Shown: positions 1 to 10,625 of the stretch, in pieces
Position numbering within the stretch: the first letter of the stretch is position 1
Layout: each line of letters begins with the position of its first letter
Translations under genes and position numbers: made by a program
The notes under the pieces: model-generated
What the model was told of the DNA's origin: nothing
Database searches by the model: none
Seen by the model: only the letters and a program-made list of their open reading frames with translations
Assembly (NCBI GenBank): GCA_964019695.1
Contig: OZ026524.1
Span: 29,676,164 to 29,740,163 of the forward strand
Reading direction: 5' to 3'
Length of the DNA stretch: 64,000 bases
Source: Loripinus fragilis
Taxonomy: Eukaryota; Mollusca; Bivalvia; Lucinida; Lucinidae

Positions 1-36
1 CCCCTATATAAGCCTCAACAATCTCCCTCTTCAAAG

Positions 37-227
37 AAGTCATGAATTTTGATGATGGAGACTCTTTATGGAATAACATCCCTTCCAGGGCAAGTGCCAA
101 CCTTTTGACATTACTTGGCAATAAGTATAAAAAAGGGCTGAAGAAATTCCTGTGCGATGACAGAAAATTGATTCCTGTTTTCTATCCATTAAGTAAAATA
201 TTTGTCTCCAGCCAAGGTTGGGAATAA
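37..227 (+). CDS. possible terminal exon of an unidentified gene (partial)
   Basis: A pyrimidine-rich stretch ending in AG (about 20-36) looks like a splice acceptor. It is followed by an open frame that reads through an internal ATG at 42 to a TAA at about 225-227. The 61 residues after the ATG have ordinary protein composition, with a lysine-rich middle (KYKKGLKK) and a hydrophobic C-terminal part (LIPVFYPLSKIFV). I recognise no domain. If real, it would be the last exon of a gene starting upstream of the window. It could equally be a chance ORF or a remnant of a mobile element; only the acceptor-like context raises it above background. Confidence 0.22.
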
Positions 228-3200
228 AATCTGGGCCACTTCGGTACAACCACTGGGCCAAAAGAGTTGACACTCTGACACAGTTGTCAGAGATTGATTA
301 TAATCTACACGTGATCTATAGGCCTAAGTTATGCGAAGTTAACTAGACTAGTCTATAATAGGTGGGTATTTACGACGATGTTATTAACACTTTTTAGGAA
401 AAAAACCTTTGACAACTATTTATTCTATCGCAGCTTAAGTTTGAAACATTTTGCTCCAGAGCAGACTATTTACCGCTACAAAAGCAAGTCACGGTTTTAT
501 TGAATTTTAGAATTATTGCTGCTTAATTTCACACAGCAATATTTTAAGTGGTCTTCTCCAACATTTAATGCTGACGTTTCTAACAGTTAACTGTCTTGAT
601 TGAGTATGAACATAAGTGTTCTTAACCTACTGCCATGCCAACCAAGAGTGACAGTGACATTATAATTTTTTCATTTATTCTTCGTTAAGCGGTTAAAATA
701 TGAAAATACGCTGTCCCACGCTTGTAAAATATTCTTATCGCATGATATGTTAAGGCATTGGATTTTGTATAGCTCATCTAATACCTATTTGAGGTTTCTT
801 ACATATTGTGAATAGAAAAATGTAATTTTTTAATAGACTATGCTTATAAATCTACCAAATTCTCGTGTCCCTGGTTTACGCTCTTCAAAAGTAATTATTT
901 TATAGGTCAATTTACATGTATTTTATCAAAAAAATGTGTAAACCTAAGATATGATTAAATAGACTTGCGACTCTCTTTACCTGTTTTAGATATAGAAATT
1001 TTGATGAAAAATAATAATAACTTGTACCGATTTTTAAAGTAAGATACGTTACAGTCTATTTCTGGGTCATAGCATTTCCAAATTATGTTTATTTTTAGTA
1101 TGCAACTGATTCTTTTAGATGCAAATATCAGTATAAAAGATTTAAACCGCAAAACCGTACTGTGATCTATCTTAACTAAAAAAAATACAAAGGTTTCATC
1201 CAGAATACAAAAACACCAAAATATTTGGTTAGATACGTGACATAGTTTTTAGAGTGCACTTCAGTCTTTTATTAGGCTTACACCCTAACCCTTGCTCGTA
1301 AAATACTGCTAAATGTTTACTTAAGGGAAAGTAATATAAAATTCGTGGAATACTGGTTTAACCTGGCTAAAATGGACTTAAACATTTTACTTGAATAAAG
1401 ATACATTATGCTCGAATAAAAGGCTGCATCTCTATGCTGATAAATCAAGTGTATCCCTGTAAACACATGCGCTATGTTATTTATATTGTAAGCAGAAGCA
1501 CAGGTCACTATTTTTTACTCATAGCTTAAGGTTATGAAGCGGGACAATTTTGAACTTTTGAATTTTACAAATCACAGATCTTTGAGAAACAAAGGTACAA
1601 TATCGTTGAAAATATTATATTATACAATATGAAACATTTCAAACGAATTGAAATATAAAATTAAAAAAAACAAACTAGCAAAACAAATGACCTTTTGGTC
1701 AATTTGAATAAAGAAAACATTGCCTACAACGGATCCTTTCAGCGTAACGTATTTTATGTAAAGTGACGTATCTAATTGAAAACAAATATGAAATATTTTG
1801 TCATAGCAAGAATCAATCAGTCATATTTTGTTATAAAATTGGATTAACAGCTCATGTCAATATTTTATTTGAAGAAATAGTACACTGGGGTCTTCCAGTT
1901 CAGAATATTTTGCATAACGTATCTTTTGTTTTTGTAACGTATATTATGATCTCAGCTTTTCCTGTCACAACTTAGGAAAATGTTGACGCAAAATATGTCA
2001 TGACTGGTTAAAAAGGATGTTGTCTTTTGTCACAATATTTCCTTGTCAGTGAAATGGAAATAACCCAATTTCTTCACATGAATCTTGTGTATTTCATGTT
2101 AGTTTTTAAAGAGAGTAAAATATGCTATTCAAAAGTAATTGCAAATGTAATGCGACGTCTGATTTGCGACTCATTGTGAAGTTCTGTGTAGCATTGTCAA
2201 ACATGTTGCAACTGGAAAGCGTCAGCGTCAGTTTAGGGTATCAAAATCTGTTATTGAATTAATCAAAGCAACATTTGAGCTGAAAGCATAAGATACGTTA
2301 CAATTCCTTTGTAGACACTAGACAGGAATGACCGTCGGAATGATTGGTTCAATTGTTTGACTTTGGATAGTTTAATAAATGTTTATAAATTAGTTTGTGT
2401 TTGTTCTGATTCACAAGTATAACTGATGGTATTTTAATCATTTTCTATAAAAACCGCTTTCACTCAGCAGTTATGCACCCTATCTATATTGTGTGCTCTG
2501 CTGGTTTTGAATTGATTATTTTAATATGTATAGGATAAAAATTTCTCATTTGTTATTGTTCTAGACTCACTACTAGTCAATTTAATCAAACAGGATGATT
2601 GAGGGTATGTCATAAAGTGGGTGTATATTGTATAAACAGATGAGACTCCATATTTGTAAGATACGTTACAAAATGGTCTGTTTTTCAGAATGCTTATTGT
2701 GAATATATAGGAAACATAGTGTGTATGAAATCACATTGATATAATCATATAACATTGCAACTAGGAAATTATACGAAAATGTCATGTGTCAAAAGCGATA
2801 TTTGATTTTTATCAATTAAAGAAGAGATAATGTTAGTTAAAAAAAATCTTTCAATTTGAACTTGAATCTTCTTGCGCAGTACCACAAGATGAAGACCACT
2901 ATTGTTTAACACTTATTAAATAGCTATACAATATTCCTATGGGTATGTAAAACACATAGTTTGCATTCTCTAATACTTAACTACACTGAGTGTTTTATCC
3001 TTATATACATGTATATTGTAACGTATCTTACGTTGTGTAAATAGCATACCTGTTTACTTCAATATTTTTCTTTCAACAAAGCTTCAATTTGGTACACTGA
3101 CGTTTGTTTCCGTGTATTAAAACGTTATTTATTCAGGAACAAACTTTATATATCAAATCTGCAGTATTCGATTTTCAACTTTTCTGATTTCGCAATTTGC

Positions 3201-3270
3201 CAAGTTAAAGTAGAATAGATTGTGTTTACAATTGCTAAGTAAAAAACTTACGTGTACACTTCCCTTGAGC
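228..3270. other. AT-rich non-coding region with a recurring 12-bp motif
   Basis: There is no convincing ORF longer than 70 codons. The stretch is AT-rich and carries nine exact or near-exact copies of AAGATACGTTAC or its complement between about 1041 and 3031 (listed separately). If the acetyltransferase gene has its first exon in the window it should lie here, because exon 3432-3597 begins in mid-codon, but I could not identify it. Confidence 0.6.
1041..3031. repeat. dispersed motif GTAACGTATCTT / AAGATACGTTAC, nine copies
   Basis: Seen directly. Exact AAGATACGTTAC occurs at 1041-1052, 2290-2301 and 2658-2669, and the exact complement at 3018-3029 as part of a 14-bp GTAACGTATCTTAC. One- or two-mismatch versions are at 1230-1241, 1744-1755, 1763-1774, 1914-1925 and 1934-1945. 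Both orientations occur and spacing is irregular (about 20 to 500 bp), so this is not a simple tandem array. It may be a binding site cluster or a decayed repeat. Confidence 0.7.
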
Positions 3271-3276
3271 TAACGC

Positions 3277-3348
3277 GAATCGATAGATCACTTGTGTATT
3301 AATCCTTTCCTGCGGATAGGATTAATACACCAGTGATATATCGATTCT
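3277..3348. repeat. hairpin-forming inverted repeat
   Basis: Arms of about 30 bp, starting GAATCGATAGATCACT and closing with its near-complement ending TATATCGATTC, surround a short TGCGG loop. It lies about 85 bp upstream of the acceptor at 3431. It is probably a small foldback element rather than a gene feature. Confidence 0.7.
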
Positions 3349-3431
3349 ATGTCCTGATAACTTTATAAACAGAACACTTCGTCACTATCATTCTTGGCTG
3401 GCAGGACAGTAACATCTCTTTTATATTTTAG

Positions 3432-3597
3432 ATATGGTGACTTTGTGTTCAGAAAAGCAGTACCAAATGACAAAGAAGCTATCTTAAATATTAGGAAAAA
3501 CCTTTACGATGGACTGGACTTTATGCCTGAGTTTTTTCCTCAGTTGGTTTCTCCGATAAATGGAACAAGTTTCCTAGTGCTTCATGAAGACAAAGCG
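3432..3597 (+). CDS. NAT16-like: NAT16/histidine N-acetyltransferase-like, coding exon (N-terminal GNAT part)
   Basis: The frame reads YGDFVFRKAVPNDKEAIL, then a segment containing IRKNLYDGLDFMPEFF, and ends LVLHEDKA. This resembles the N-terminal half of the GNAT fold of vertebrate NAT16/HISAT: a DFV start, a Y-x-GLD-(Y/F)-(L/M)-P motif, and a strand ending in a short basic/acidic turn. The exon starts after TATATTTTAG at 3431 with one base left over (intron phase 2), so at least one upstream exon exists. It ends at 3597 in phase 0 before GTAAGC. Joining this exon to 35811 continues the beta-strand pair expected for the family (DKA then VGFLSAMLVDDGES). Family enzymes transfer acetyl from acetyl-CoA to an amino group; histidine is the substrate in fish. 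The substrate here is unknown. Confidence 0.68.
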
Positions 3598-3719
3598 GTA
3601 AGCATGATGGTTGGGTATTTATCTCATATATACGAGCAGCGAAGACTCAGACGAGTCTTTCTTGCACACCGGATAATGATATCTTAGATTTAACCCTGGG
3701 ATAGAATATAAGAATCTAT

Positions 3720-4257
3720 CATCAGTGTGAGGGGTAGGATCGCCGTTTGGCATAACGAGGCTTGCCGAGTGATAACAAACGGTGATCCCGAGGGACGGAT
3801 CTTTCTATCCTACCCTCACACGAATAATGGATTATCTTTCTTGCTCACCACTGATTTACTTATTTTTTATTCATTTGTTTTAAAATAAACTTCCAAGAGT
3901 CCCTGAATACGCTAAGATGCAATTTCATATGATAACGTTACTAGACGTCCTGGGTAAGATAGCATGGATAAGATTTAAAGAATATATCAAGAGTGTGAGG
4001 GTAGGATAGAAAAATCCGTCCTGAGGATCGCCGTTTGGCATAACGAGGCCTGCCAAGTGATGACAAATGGTGATCCCCTGGGACGGATTTTTCTATCCTA
4101 CCCTCACACGAATAATGGATTCTTTTTCTTGCTCACCACTGTTTTATTTATTCATTTATTTTAAAATAAGCTTCCAAGTCCCTGAATACGCTAAGATGCA
4201 ATTTCACATGATGACGTTACTTAACATCCTGGGTAAGATAGCATGGGTAAGATAATA
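3720..4257. repeat. tandem pair of palindrome-containing elements (about 265 bp each)
   Basis: Two copies (about 3720-3977 and 3983-4257) share the blocks GTGTGAGGGTAGGAT, CGCCGTTTGGCATAACGAGG, CCTACCCTCACACGAATAAT and GCTAAGATGCAATTTCA. Copy 2 keeps a full inverted repeat (GGTAGGATAGAAAAATCCGT against ACGGATTTTTCTATCCTACC), while copy 1 has lost the inner part of its left arm. Related pieces are at 48033-48060 and 61443-61475. This is a miniature inverted-repeat element duplicated in tandem just downstream of the exon at 3432-3597. Confidence 0.75.
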
Positions 4258-4258
4258 T

Positions 4259-4432
4259 ACAGTTATTTCATGCCTGTTTGTAGTATAGTCAAAACTATTA
4301 CCCCGAGGTGCCGTGGACGACCTGATGCACTATTGCATGAGGCCGAAGGCCGAGTGCAATAGTGCATCAGGTCGTCCACGGTACCGAGGGGTAATAGTTT
4401 GACTATACTACTCACAGGCATGAAATAACTGT
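4259..4432. repeat. long near-perfect palindrome
   Basis: Arms of about 80 bp start ACAGTTATTTCATGCCTGT and meet at GAGGCCGAAGGCCGAGTG around 4340-4356. An outer inverted pair (TTATTACCCAACC near 4434 and GGTTGGGTAATAA near 4869) suggests the palindrome is one end of a larger element of about 620 bp reaching about 4885. Confidence 0.75.
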
Positions 4433-4985
4433 TTTATTACCCAACCCATTTGATGAAATTCTTAGCAGCGTTCCTTGAATGGCGTTGCTATAGACGATGC
4501 GGTTTTGTTGCAAAACGGAAAATTTCACCAAATCTGCTAAATTTTGTTCTCAAAATGTTCCGCTCGTTATAACTAAGAAAAAAAGTGGTCACACTTTATG
4601 TTTCTGACGATAAACAACGGAGTTATTTGAGTTTAAAGTTGCCAAACCATGCCTCATTTTCACCATTGTTGCATAACGTCTCCTTTCATAAACGAACCGT
4701 ACGCGCATCGTCGTCGCGCATGATAATAATCGCCTGTGTGTTTTTAACAGGGAAGCGAGAAACCAGGCCCATGGTATAGTGCCAGTCTATAGTCATATTT
4801 ATTGACCGGTGGAATAGTTCAGTGACTCATGACATGGCAAAAAATAGACAATTACTCCGTATATAGACGGTTGGGTAATAACATTTTCTATACCAGGGTA
4901 AAATCTCAGATATCCTTATGCGGTGTGAAAGACACACACTAAGAATATGAATAGATAAAGTTATAACACAAAAAATAAACTACTG
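4433..4985. other. non-coding, interior of a palindromic element and flank
   Basis: Bounded by the outer inverted pair described for the palindrome at 4259-4432. Short ORFs only, with no protein I recognise. Confidence 0.5.
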
Positions 4986-5095
4986 TTTCCAGGTTTTAAG
5001 TGACCCCCGTTTTTTGCTATTTTTTTCTTAATGGTGATTTTGATTAAAAAGAAAATTAGTGAAATTAATTTAGATATAGACCGCGTAACTAGAAT
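4984..5095. repeat. short dispersed repeat
   Basis: It runs from TTTCCAGGTTTTAAGTGACC to a block ending CCGCGTAACTA. Other copies are at 22926-23005 (same orientation) and about 6745-6855 (inverted). The two copies at 4984 and 6855 bracket about 1.8 kb and might be the ends of one element, but I saw no transposase between them. Confidence 0.55.
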
Positions 5096-5261
5096 TCATT
5101 TTTTCCACATAAATATGAGTTTTCGTATAGGCTGGGATTAGATGGACTTTTGGTGTGTTTTGCTGCTCCTCTTTGAATGAGTCCCCAAGTGAACCTAACG
5201 ATATAAATAAAACATTGCTTACACAGGTCAGTGGAGGTAATTCGTCAGTCCAACAGATAAG

Positions 5262-5396
5262 AGTAGGTAACAGAAAATTATTTTTGCTATTCCTCAACCC
5301 AAAATCATGTTGTGTGTACTCAAACAACAGTCTCGATGATACGGTTCTTTTGAGCACCCAAAACACGTGCCTGTTTAAATTGATGAAGACAATCGC
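5262..5396. repeat. M4 hairpin MITE copy
   Basis: Diverged copy of the family whose core is GGTACTCAAAAGAACCGTCT followed by its inverted complement ending TTTTGAGCACCCAAAACA. The flanking CAGAAAATTATTTTTGCTAT and AAATTGATGAAGACAA blocks match the better copy at 27881-28055. Confidence 0.6.
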
Positions 5397-5399
5397 AAC

Positions 5400-7055
5400 T
5401 TCAAGCCAAAATTGCTTAACTGGCCCGATCTTCGTGCATTAGGCTATGATTCGCTGCTTTTTCTGACTTATAAACTTCACTGTACATCTAAAACCGATGC
5501 ATTGAAAAAGCCTGTGTTCAATAAAAAATTCAAGTAACAGTAGTGTCTGAACCTTAAATGCTGGGTTGTTGACCTCTGCTGAATTTTCTTTCGAGGTAAT
5601 TGTTTTCTTAAAATATGTCTTTCTGGAATATAAGTAGGTTATGAAAAAGTATGGGTCCAGATAATGCCCAACATTTTAGTCTGAACTTGGCTTCGGCTGT
5701 TGACAAAGTTTTTCAGCGAAATAGCTTTGTGATGCTCTTCAAGTTTAATGTATATCCCAGATTCGCTATTTCTAGTCAACTCTCTAATTTGCTTCAATTG
5801 TCGTCATAAACTCTTTACTTACTGTATATAGTGTCGTCTGCTGATAACCTCTGCAAACACAAGGTTCATACAGACAAGTTTGTGTAAAATTCAAGGACTT
5901 TTCAAGGACTTTAAAAGACTTTCCTCTTGTTTTCAAGGTCTGAAAACTTATATACAATACTGATTTATACATTAAAATACTACTTCGGAAATGTTGGACT
6001 GCTTTACTTAAAGTATTAGTTTTAGAAAATATTTATGAAATTGTGGTGCCTATATTTGGTGCAGCAAAGACACCACGGTTTTATACTGATTTAGGTCTGC
6101 AAAGGCAGTGTTGAATACTCCTGTAAATGGTAAAATTCAAGGACTTTTCAAGGCCTTTGATTGTTTTTCTATAACTTTTCAAGGCTTAATTTTCAAAGAC
6201 TTTTAAAGACAGTCCTGTATATTTAAGTACTTTTTAAGCCTGTGCAAACCCTGAAACAATTTGGACCCAGATCAGGCCCGATAAAACGTCCGGCATGATC
6301 AGGATCAAAACTGCTTGACACTCTACTGATATTCCGAAAGTTTTTTTTTAGAAGAACAACAACAAACAAACTGATTTTGAAAAAATAAAACCTTGACAAA
6401 TTACCTCGTAGATGAACTGAAATAGAAGGTGTTACATTTACATGCAAGTTCCATGTTGAGGTCTTATATTTGCCTGCTTTCAGTACCGCACGGTCTTGGA
6501 CCCCTATAGACTTTTACAATTGCGTGTGTGGGTGCAAGTCAAAATGATGACGAGTGAGTTTTGCGGAATAGATTTTCGTTGAATCAGCGGATATAGATAT
6601 TCCTGTAGGCTAGTATATGCAAATATACCGCGTGTATCTATTGGGGTACACATGGGTATATTCACAGGGAAAAACAACTAAGTTATTCTTTTGTACAGGG
6701 GAATTGGGCCATATTTACAAATAAGAGCGTCTCCCAAAAATAAGTTTTAGTTACGCGGTGTGCATTTGAATCCACGTGCTAAGTGCCGTTCTTCTAAGTT
6801 CAATTTAAAGCTGTTTAAAAAAAGAAAAACGGGGGTCACTTTAAACCTGGATACACATTAGTTACAAATGCACAATTAAATCGGTTTTAATCAGATTGTT
6901 TTTTATTGAGCTCCAATTTTTCTCTAACATTTTATACCAGATTGTTTTGCTTTTTGCATTGAAATACCTTTCAGGCAAAAGTCTTCAACCGAAAATTTTC
7001 CTCACTCGCTTCTCTCACCTGGAGTGAAATATTATATTTGGTTTTTGTTCTCTTT
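5400..7055. other. non-coding, mostly unidentified
   Basis: It contains two clusters of the phrase TTCAAGGACTTTTCAAGG (5890-5945 and 6127-6215), which look like one dispersed repeat present twice. No credible coding frame was found. Confidence 0.5.
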
Positions 7056-7057
7056 TA

Positions 7058-7520
7058 AGCTCACCGGAGCCATCGGCTCATGGTGAGCTGTAGTGATCGT
7101 TGAATGGCCGTGGTGCGACGTCCGTTGTGCGTCGTCAACATTGCTTCAAAGGACATCTCCTCCTAAACTACCGGCTGGATTTTGACCAAACTTGACTGGA
7201 ATGATCCTTATATGACCCTCTTTAATACTTGTTCGAATTGTTCTAGTCTGTTGCATATCTAGGTCACAAAGGCTAAAAATAGATTTTCGAGATGAAAACT
7301 TTAAAAATCTTCTTGTCTAAAACCATAAGACCTAGATTCTTGATATTTGGTATGTAGCATCACCTAGCAAATTTCTACCAATTTTGTTCAAGTTATGCTC
7401 CTGGGGCCAAAATTGGCACCTCCCTGGGGTCACATGTTTAACATATGCTTATATAGGGAAAACATGAAAAAACTTCTGGTCTAAAACCGCAAGGTCTATA
7501 GCCTTGGTACTTGGTATGAA
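7058..7520. repeat. dispersed repeat of a type common in bivalve DNA (left part)
   Basis: It starts AGCTCACCGGAGCCATCGGC with a short palindrome of GAGC(T/C)CA phrases, and continues through a slowly varying block (CTAAAACC..AAG.CCTAGA at about 7318 and 7485). I recall this kind of sequence as abundant in bivalve genomes; that is memory, not a search. It is interrupted at 7522 by an inverted-repeat element. Confidence 0.5.
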
Positions 7521-7521
7521 A

Positions 7522-8118
7522 GGGTGTTAAGAAAGGTCGTTCCGCTGATCAGCATAGAATTTCGAATAATTTTAAATGGAAATGATGCGAAAAATTGCAT
7601 CTTCCATGAGCCTGTTATTCTTTTCGATACTCTATAGCATTTGGCATCATGTCTAACATCGAATGTCTTCACACGGTTATATTTACCGTGGATACTGTCT
7701 TTCAATTGTTCTAGAAAATTCTCATATTTTCCAAAAGATGTGACATTTTTTATTTAAGATTGTTGTTTACAGCCTGTCGGTTAAGAAAATGTACTAAAGG
7801 TTTATATAAGATGAATAGAAGCTTCATTTATGGTTTCAGAGCTGATTAGGAAATATTTTTATCACTATGGCTACTGCAGGACAATGTTTTTTGTCATATA
7901 CCCCGATTTTGCTCTTCGAGCCCAAAAATTTCCAAGAGGTACTTGATTTTGAAGATCATTTTTTTTCAAGACAAAACATTTGAATGAACATCCCATTGTA
8001 TATTTTTTATCAAGTGGGTTGACTTTAAAGAATTTCAGTGACATTTATGTCATTAGACACGTTATAACTAAAATAATAGGAACATACTTTTATTGCGGAA
8101 TGAACTTTCTTAACACCC
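7522..8118. mobile_element. 597-bp terminal-inverted-repeat element
   Basis: The left end GGGTGTTAAGAAAGGTCGTT (7522) matches the complement of the right end ending CTTTCTTAACACCC (8118), over about 25 bp with a few mismatches. The interior has no transposase-like ORF, so it is non-autonomous. No clear target duplication. Confidence 0.65.
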
Positions 8119-8575
8119 TCACAAAAAATGTTTGAAGAAGATAAAACCCAAGCAAATCCTGTGAATTCGATATATGATACCAGCACGAATACTACAAGTC
8201 ATAGCAAAGATATTTCTCCAGTTCTCATTGCCATATACTAGAGGACTCTAGGCCTTGGAGGACACATAAAAATATGGAAATCGGCTAATGTTTCGCCAAC
8301 CATTATCCTATAAAGGAGACAGATACAAGACATCAAACTACCAACCTGTGTCACTAATGAACCTCTGCTGTGAACTCCAAAAACCTATAATCACCAGCTG
8401 TAGAACATAACATAACAGTGTTTGACAGATTGTCAGGACCATATAAGAGCTGTGAAACTCAGTTATTGACGCTAGTATATGTGCTTGCTGAGACAGTAGA
8501 CACAGGATGACATATGGACCTAGCGATAATTGACTTTGATCACCTTTGATCGCACTCCTATAAAAGCTGAAGGTC
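8119..8575. other. unidentified non-coding stretch
   Basis: I see no gene, repeat partner in the window or tandem structure here. Confidence 0.4.
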
Positions 8576-8607
8576 TGTGAAATCAGGGTTAAGACAGATG
8601 GATGGAT

Positions 8608-8692
8608 TAAAAATAGTGAGTATGATCAGGAAATACCACAATCACAAACCGCAGACAAACACATGGCACCGCGAGTTAGAGTCACACAACCA
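8608..8692 (-). mobile_element. family A RT-element 3' tail fragment
   Basis: It has the family A terminus (ATAGTGAGTATGATCAGGAA) followed by the ACCACAATCAC block, and breaks off after about 85 bp into family B RT sequence of opposite polarity. Confidence 0.65.
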
Positions 8693-8818
8693 TCAACTTC
8701 TTAAACAAGGCTATCAGTATCATAAACTTCGCAAAACCTTTTCTAAATTTTACAGACGATACTATGATTTGATATCGAAATTCCAAGTTGGACTTAAATC
8801 TCTCTTGCGCCAATGACT
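8692..8818 (+). pseudogene. family B reverse transcriptase C-terminal fragment
   Basis: The frame reads LLKQGYQYHKLRKTFSKFY, then RRYYDLISKFQVGLKSLL before a stop. It is nearly identical to the corresponding part of the RT remnant at 51138-51665. It is cut off by the inverted-repeat element at 8831, and the tail of the same family resumes on the far side at about 10626. Confidence 0.75.
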
Positions 8819-8830
8819 TGAATTATATGG

Positions 8831-10619
8831 AAAAAAAACTCCAGCTGTTAAGTTTTTAGAACTAATTTTTCGCAATAACTTCTTTGGCTTCAATTTTAAG
8901 AAATTTGTTTGCAATGAAAAATCGTCGCTTCAGTGCTATAGTGTTCTATCTACCATTGCACAAGTTTTGAGAAAAATGATCCTGATTTTTGATGCCTTAT
9001 TTATCACAGACCTTTGAATCATACCAGAGGGTTAGAATATGTGCATACAGTGTAAATGACCCTGCCTTGAAAAAAAATTGTACAGAAATATGGGATTTAC
9101 GGGCATTTTACAGTTTGCAGATAGAACATTATGCCCTAAAAATCGCCTTCTGCGTTCAGTGTTATAGTGTTCTATATTTTCCTACAGCTTATAATTCTAT
9201 TTATGGAGTCAAGTCATATACTAGTCTGAACAGAAATGATTATTTGTACCTAAAAGGAGCAGATTTAGTCATTCATTTAGCATAACAGTACCAAAACGCA
9301 CAGAATATGCCATTAAAATTTATGCAAGGGAGGTAATCTTGTTTCTACAGTTAATTTTTCTGTGAATGGGGTCAACTTTTATTATTTTTTAGACTTAACT
9401 AATTATTTGGACCTTATAGAAGCAGATTAAACCATTGATTTGTAATAACATCCTCAAATTACTTCAATCTAAGCATATAAATATGTTTAAGGGAGGTAAT
9501 TTGTTTCTACTGCTTATCATTCTCTCCATGGATCAATTTGTGTTATATTTTTGACTGAGCAGATTATTTGGATTTTAAAGTAGCCGATATATCCATTAGT
9601 TTGTCAAAAGATCATCAAACCACTTAAATTTAGGAAATTTGAATTTATGTAAGGGAGGTTTTTTAGCAATTTCTTCAAGGAAATCGATTTTAGTAGATAG
9701 AACACTTTGACACTGAACTCACCCAGTCACGTGACATAATCACCATTGGCCATTGGATGAAAATCACTTAGAACACTATAGCACTGAACGAAATTGTCTT
9801 TTTTTATAGAACAGAAATGCACAGGGATTTTAAGCTTACAGGGAAGAGATAAAACATTTGATCCAGGTATGCATAACTCATTTTTGACCAAAATGTCACT
9901 ATAGCACTGAAGCGACGAGTTGTAGAGGAGAATTTCCGCCTACTTCTCCAAAAGGTCTTGTGCTTGTGGCGCAAACAGATTTTTGTGTATATAGATGAAG
10001 ATTTTGCAGTAAATTGAATTTATCCTAAATTTCTAAGTCTTTTTATGACAGGTATAATTCGTATAGGCGTGACAGAAAGGGGTAGTTTCAAATAATATTT
10101 GGAAGCGGTGCATATCCCTTTCTTCAAAGATTGTGCATAACATAAAACTGCCGTTAACATACTCAGAATTTACCGTACATATGCACAATCGACTTAAAGC
10201 AGGCTTATTTGTAAGAACAAATGCTGGGTTATCGCATGAAGTGCATTTTTTCTCATATGCACGTGCTATGAAATTAACGTTTTTGAGATGACCCTACTAG
10301 CTTAACACACGAGCGAATCAGACGCGATTTCTATTATATTTGAACAGAGCCATCCATCGCTTTAGCTACTTAATTAGGGCGGTGCAATGCAACTTTTTGA
10401 CTGACATCTCGGACTTGGTTTATTTGCACTTTGCTTGAAAAGTTCAAAGAGTGCATCTAAACAGAGGAATTTGCAGCATCTAGGATGTTGGAACCATTTG
10501 GAGAAGTTGGCGGAGATGTTTCTGAATACTTTTCATCACGAACATATTTTGCTAAAATTTAAGATAAAAAGTTATTGCGAAAAATTAGTTCTAAAAACTT
10601 AACAGCTGGAGTTTTTTTT
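8831..10619. mobile_element. 1.79-kb element with perfect 50-bp terminal inverted repeats
   Basis: 8831-8880 is an exact complement of 10570-10619 by eye (ends AAAAAAAACTCCAGCTGTTA). The interior has no transposase ORF. It carries further inverted blocks (CGTCGCTTCAGTGCTATAGTG at 8924-8944 against the complement around 9896-9915), several ACACTATAGCACTGAA-like phrases, and three degenerate 163-bp repeats. A block at 9935-10075 reappears at 59455-59590. The element interrupts a family B RT copy. About 150 bp of target seems lost and no target duplication is obvious. Confidence 0.8.
9236..9670. repeat. three degenerate tandem copies of a ~163-bp unit
   Basis: The anchors GATTATTTG/AATTATTTG at 9238, 9401 and 9562, and the phrase AAGGGAGGT at about 9326, 9489 and 9651, recur with the same 161-165-bp spacing. 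Other positions are poorly conserved, so the array is old. Confidence 0.65.
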
Positions 10620-10625
10620 AATGTA

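Noticed and set aside
9893..9920. Repeated TATAGCACTGAA/TTCAGTGCTATAGTG phrases as a possible CRISPR-like or operator array
   Set aside because: Spacing is irregular, orientations alternate and the host is eukaryotic; better explained as inverted blocks of the transposable element.
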